A stretch of DNA of 64,000 bases from Gammaproteobacteria bacterium (GTDB lineage Bacteria > Pseudomonadota > Gammaproteobacteria > Pseudomonadales > Azotimanducaceae), in contig JAPPGA010000034.1 of the NCBI GenBank assembly GCA_028821515.1, positions 62,001 to 126,000 of the forward strand, read 5' to 3'. This document shows positions 60,323-64,000 of this stretch, in pieces. Each line of letters begins with the position of its first letter. Within the stretch, counting starts at the first letter, position 1. Under the pieces are notes generated by a model, which saw only the letters and a list, made by a program, of their open reading frames with translations, was not told the origin of the DNA and did no database searches. A program made the translations under genes and the position numbers.

Positions 60323-62761
60323 ATGACCGATGCTTCGGCGGAAAACGGTTCGCAGGCATTCGCCCATCTGCGCGTCCTCGATCTTTCGGAGAAGCTGTCC
60401 GGTGCCTACGCGGCGCGGATGTTCGGAGACTTCGGTGCCGACGTGGTCGTGGCGGAGCCGCCCGAAGGTCATCCGCTGCGCGACGAACCACCGTTCCTCG
60501 ATGATCGGCCAGGGATTGATCGGTCGGTGATGCACGGCTACGCCAACTGGAACAAGCGTTCGGTGGTGGTCCGCGATGTGGATGTCGTCGCCCGGCTTGC
60601 CGAAACGGCCGATGTACTTGTGACCAATGCGATCAGGCCGTGGCCGGATATCGTTGCCCGGGCCATTGACGCGCTTTCAGCGGGCGCGATTCACCTCTCC
60701 ATTACTCCCCACGGGCTGGATGGACCCTTGAGCGGCGTGTGTGGCAACAACCTGACGGCCTGCGCGCGCACCGGGTGGTGCACGATCAACCGGCTGGTCG
60801 ACGAGCCGCCGTTGCAACTCCCCGTAAGGCAGATGGGCTACATCGCTGGTGTGGCGGGTTTCGTGGGCGCCGCCGCGGCCTTGTGGCGGCGTGAGCGAAC
60901 GGGTGCGGGTGAGCGTGTGGATGTCTCCGAGGTCGAGGCGCTGGCGCTGACCAATGCGCCGTGGGCGATGCTCGGACTGTTCGTCGGCGGACGCCGCATG
61001 GAGTACGGGCCGAATGGTCCCCGGCATCGGGGAGAACCTGCGCCCCTGTGGCAGACCGCCAACGGCCCGATGAACCTCAGTTTCGGCGATTGGGGCCTTT
61101 GGCAGGAAGCCTTGCATTACCTGGGGCTTTACGAGTTGGCGGAAGACGAGTTCTACCTGCCGCGGGCCGGACGCAACACGAAAAACCCGAAGCCGGTTCG
61201 TAACGCGCTCGCCGGGGCGGTGGCCACGCGCGACAAGTGGGAGGTGTTCCACGAACTGGCGCGGCTGCGTTGCCCGTCGGGCGTCGTGCAGGACCCGCGG
61301 GAACTGGCGGAGAGCGAGCAGTTGCATGAGCGAAAGTTCATTGTCTCCGCGCGGGTCGGCGGGCGAGACCTTCGGGCGCCGGGCGCGCCCGCACGTCTAT
61401 CCGAGACTCCCTGGAGGTTGGGGCGTCAGGCACCGGGCCTCAACGAACACGGCGACGAGATCATTCGGGAGCGACGCGGTCCGCGGCTCGGTCCCTCGGG
61501 AGACCTGCCGTCAGATCTTTCGGTGGCGCCTCTGTCGGGGGTGCGCGTACTGGCATTCACCCAGGCGTGGGCGGGCACATTCGGCACGGAGCTGTTGGCG
61601 CTCCTGGGTGCCGATGTCGTACAGGTCGAGGCGCCCACGCGGCCCGATATATGGCGCGGTTCGGGTGCACTGGTGCCTCCCGCAGTGCGCAGGCCCGATG
61701 TCGAACAGAGCGGGCTCAACACCAACGGGCTGTACAACTCGGTGAACATGAACAAGCGCGCCATGACGTTGGACATGCGGCATACCAGCGGCAAGGAGAT
61801 CTTCTGGCGCCTCTTGCCGAAGTTCGATGTTCTCGCCGACAACTTCAGCCCCCACGTGATGCCGGGTTGGGGCGTGACGCTGGAGACGCTGCGCGAGGCC
61901 CGTGCCGACATCATTTTCGCTTCGGTGTCGGGGTTCGGCACACAGGGTCCGTTCTCGGAGTATCCGGCCAATGGCCACACGACAGAGCCGATGTCCGGGC
62001 TGTCGTCCATCCACGGATACGAGGGTGATTCGGCATCGAATACCGGGGGTCTCATTCCCGATCCCATCTCCGGCTACTACTTCGCGGCGGCGATTCTGAC
62101 GGCGCTCAACCACCGCGAGCGAACCGGCCACGGACAGCGCATCGATGCGGCGATGATGGAAGCCGTCGCAGTACAGGTGGGCGACGCGGTGATGGAACTC
62201 GACGCCACGGGCCGGATACGGCGTCCCCAGGGCAACCGTCACCCGAAGTTCGCGCCGCACGGTGTCTACAGGACGGCAGGCGAAAGCTGGATTGCCATCG
62301 GCGTGGAAACCGAGTTGGCGTGGCGGGCGCTCGCCGGGCACATGGGGGTCGACGATCCGCGTTTTGCCGACTTCGCCTCCCGCAAGGCAAATGAAGAGGC
62401 ACTCGACGGCATGCTCGCGCAATGGTGTGCGAACCTGGACGCGGAAGAGACGGCCACAAAGCTATCTGCTCTTGGCGTCTGCGCGGCAAGCGTCAGTCCA
62501 TTCGATGCGTTGTACGAGGATCCGAGTCCGAATTTCCGTGAACGCGGCTTCACGGTTCCAGTGACGCACCCGGAGTCCGGCACGCACTTCCTGGCACTGG
62601 CGCCCTGGCTATTGTCGGCCCGAACCCGACCTCCCACGCGCTATTCGCCGCGATTCGGCGAACACAGCCGCGAGGTGCTGCGAACGGAGCTCGGCATCAC
62701 GGATGGGGAGTACGAGGAACTGGAAGCCCTCGGCGTGACGGGGATGGTCCATAGGCCCTGA
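60323..62761 (+). CDS. Tandem CaiB/BaiF CoA-transferase (two-domain)
   Basis: 812 residues from ATG 60323, with AGGGAGG just upstream. Two class III CoA-transferase domains are joined in one chain. The first (residues about 10-380) has LRVLDLSEKLSGAYAARMFG and DFGADVVVAEPPEG but no clear catalytic Asp block of its own. The second (about 400-800) has VRVLAFTQAWAGTFGTELLA, LGADVVQVEAPT and NMNKRAMTLDMR. Usual members are about 400 residues and dimerise as interlocked rings, so the fusion would give an intramolecular dimer. It precedes an SDR and an NADP oxidoreductase, consistent with acyl-CoA catabolism. Confidence 0.88.
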   Translation: MTDASAENGSQAFAHLRVLDLSEKLSGAYAARMFGDFGADVVVAEPPEGHPLRDEPPFLDDRPGIDRSVMHGYANWNKRSVVVRDVDVVARLAETADVLVTNAIRPWPDIVARAIDALSAGAIHLSITPHGLDGPLSGVCGNNLTACARTGWCTINRLVDEPPLQLPVRQMGYIAGVAGFVGAAAALWRRERTGAGERVDVSEVEALALTNAPWAMLGLFVGGRRMEYGPNGPRHRGEPAPLWQTANGPMNLSFGDWGLWQEALHYLGLYELAEDEFYLPRAGRNTKNPKPVRNALAGAVATRDKWEVFHELARLRCPSGVVQDPRELAESEQLHERKFIVSARVGGRDLRAPGAPARLSETPWRLGRQAPGLNEHGDEIIRERRGPRLGPSGDLPSDLSVAPLSGVRVLAFTQAWAGTFGTELLALLGADVVQVEAPTRPDIWRGSGALVPPAVRRPDVEQSGLNTNGLYNSVNMNKRAMTLDMRHTSGKEIFWRLLPKFDVLADNFSPHVMPGWGVTLETLREARADIIFASVSGFGTQGPFSEYPANGHTTEPMSGLSSIHGYEGDSASNTGGLIPDPISGYYFAAAILTALNHRERTGHGQRIDAAMMEAVAVQVGDAVMELDATGRIRRPQGNRHPKFAPHGVYRTAGESWIAIGVETELAWRALAGHMGVDDPRFADFASRKANEEALDGMLAQWCANLDAEETATKLSALGVCAASVSPFDALYEDPSPNFRERGFTVPVTHPESGTHFLALAPWLLSARTRPPTRYSPRFGEHSREVLRTELGITDGEYEELEALGVTGMVHRP

Positions 62762-62850
62762 CGACCTTTGGTAACGGCGGCGAGGAAAACGAGTCCGGTC
62801 AGGCACAAGCGAGGTGATACGCTGGCGGGCATAGATTCGGGGGCGAGAGC

Positions 62851-63615
62851 ATGGGCAGACTCGATGACAAGGTCGCCTTCATCACCGGGGCAGCGAGTGG
62901 TATCGGCCGGGCCAGCGCGATGCGAATGGCAACGGAAGGCGCCTCTGTAATGTGCGCGGATATTAACGGGGAGCGTGCGGCCGAAACGGCTGCTGCGATC
63001 AACGCATCGTCCGCGCGCGCCTCTTCGCTGACGCTCGATGTGGCTATCGAGGAAGAGGTCGAAGCGGCGCTGAAGCAGACCGTCGGCGAATACGACCGCC
63101 TGGACGTGATCTTCAACAACGCCGGGGTCGGGGGCAGTCGTGGTTGGGATACGACCGTCGCGATCAACCTGTCCGGCGTGTACTACGGCCTTCGCCACGG
63201 CGCGCCCATGCTCGCGGCGGCTGGTGGCGGGGCGATCATCAACACTGCGTCCATCGCGGGTCTTGTGAGCCTGGTTGGCCCCGGAAACGTGCAGGCGGAG
63301 GTTGCGTCGGCGTCCACCGGCGGGTACGTGGCGGCGAAACACGGCGTCGTCGGGTTGACGCGGCAATTCGCGGCAAGCTGGGCGAACCGGGGAGTGCGCG
63401 TTAACGCGGTCGCCCCCGGCTATATCGAAACCGCCATGACCGAAGCGATGTTTGCGGACCCGGAACTCCGCGACCACTTCCGGTCTCTGCATCCATTGGG
63501 GCGTCTGGGACAACCGGAGGAAGTCGCCGCCGCCGTGGCGTTCCTCGCCAGCGATGATGCGAGCTTCATCACGGGAGCCGTGCTGCCGGTCGACGGGGGA
63601 TACACGGCGCGTTGA
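62851..63615 (+). CDS. SDR-family oxidoreductase
   Basis: 254 residues. TGAASGIGRASAM cofactor motif, acidic residue at the end of strand 2 (MCADINGERA) suggesting NAD preference, NNAGVGG, TASIAGL serine, and YVAAKHGV for Tyr-x-x-x-Lys. C-terminal SDDASFITGAVLPVDGGYTA is standard. It lies in a catabolic-looking plus-strand run after the CoA-transferase. Confidence 0.91.
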   Translation: MGRLDDKVAFITGAASGIGRASAMRMATEGASVMCADINGERAAETAAAINASSARASSLTLDVAIEEEVEAALKQTVGEYDRLDVIFNNAGVGGSRGWDTTVAINLSGVYYGLRHGAPMLAAAGGGAIINTASIAGLVSLVGPGNVQAEVASASTGGYVAAKHGVVGLTRQFAASWANRGVRVNAVAPGYIETAMTEAMFADPELRDHFRSLHPLGRLGQPEEVAAAVAFLASDDASFITGAVLPVDGGYTAR

Positions 63616-63678
63616 GGCGTCGGAACGCGCTTCGCCTGTAGAATTCCCCAACTTTTCACAGTGATGGAGAAAGTGGCC

Positions 63679-64000
63679 ATGGCACTGACGTCCACGGAAG
63701 TTCACCTGGCGCGCCGCCCGAACGGCATGCCCGTGCCGGAAGACTTTGTCTTCGTGGATCGGCAACTCGCTGATCCCGGCGAAGGGGAGGTGCTGGTGCA
63801 GAATCTCTTCATCAGCGTCGACCCGTACATGCGCGGGCGCATGAACGAGGCCTACGGCCTCAACGAGGCGATGTACGGCAGCGCTATCGGCAGGGTCGTG
63901 GCCTCCCGGAACGATGGTTTTGGGGAAGGCGACCTGGTCTCGAGCAACCTGGGTTGGCGCGAGGGATTCGTGTCGGACGGCAACGGCCTGGACAGGCTGC
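63679..64000 (+). CDS. NADP-dependent oxidoreductase, MDR family (3'-partial)
   Basis: The first 107 residues of a gene that runs off the window. ATG 63679 has GGAG upstream. The N-terminus VHLARRPNGMPVPEDFVFVD, then FISVDPYMRGRMNE and GSAIGRVVASRNDGF, matches the zinc-free medium-chain reductases of the CurA/prostaglandin reductase type. Cofactor domain not yet reached. Confidence 0.88.
   Translation, partial: MALTSTEVHLARRPNGMPVPEDFVFVDRQLADPGEGEVLVQNLFISVDPYMRGRMNEAYGLNEAMYGSAIGRVVASRNDGFGEGDLVSSNLGWREGFVSDGNGLDRL

Overview
The window is GC-rich bacterial chromosome. A gammaproteobacterium is the best fit: it carries a Coq7-type ubiquinone hydroxylase, DNA polymerase II, ModABC, GshB, MetF/MetK, a TonB protein and a CCA-encoding tRNA-Val. 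Two SDRs, a PhyH dioxygenase, a double CoA-transferase and an amidohydrolase suggest an environmental or host-associated heterotroph. No 16S rRNA or species marker is present, so the taxonomic call is an inference.

Layout. 1-6.7 kb: housekeeping genes (coq7 tail, VOC + OsmC pair, DUF72, a secreted unknown, an SDR, polB). 7-33.8 kb: a large accessory island built on one complete Sec-exported RHS protein (6958-17661). That protein has 19 fibronectin-III-like modules, a cadherin-like domain, an SpvB-like domain, YD repeats and a C-terminal lipase domain. It is followed by three promoterless RHS-core cassettes (18766-21192, 22557-24626, 26338-29694). All four copies share a core of about 540 bp that I read as identical, but each ends in a different C-terminal toxin (lipase; unknown; colicin-E5-like tRNase; putative RNase). 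Each has its own small downstream gene that looks like an immunity protein. Beyond the fourth cassette are relics: a decayed lipase tail, a frameshifted toxin with an intact immunity gene, immunity-like genes, a frameshifted FGE-sulfatase gene and a last RHS-core scrap (33630-33817).

33.8-37.5 kb: a remnant of an integrative element. It holds an S24 (CI/LexA-like) repressor with two matching 18-bp operators in its divergent promoter region, an FN3 lipoprotein whose domain matches the FN3 modules of the giant RHS protein, a ParB-like protein coupled to it by an ATGA overlap, a DUF2857 protein and an orphan antitoxin. 37.6-64 kb: ordinary chromosome. This includes PhyH, a delta-class carbonic anhydrase, modABC with an inverted-repeat element between modA and modB, aquaporin, tRNA-Val(CAC), tonB-like-gshB, metK-metF, an AAA ATPase, pgk-hydrolase, a GlcD-like FAD enzyme, an OxyR-like regulator missing its second redox cysteine, STAS, class I aldolase, an N-acyl-D-amino-acid deacylase, YbjQ, a methyltransferase, a metallophosphoesterase, a tandem CoA-transferase, an SDR and the start of an NADP oxidoreductase.

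How it fits together. The island reads as a polymorphic-toxin locus that changes its warhead by recombination between near-identical RHS cores. The orphan cassettes are spare C-termini and the small AT-richer genes are the matching immunity bank. Two features stand out. A second conserved motif (D-[QK]-S-V-A-D-[EQ]) lies between the usual DPxG boundary and each toxin. Cassettes 1 and 3 share their linker and a downstream ankyrin lipoprotein but differ in toxin, which looks like a recorded warhead swap.
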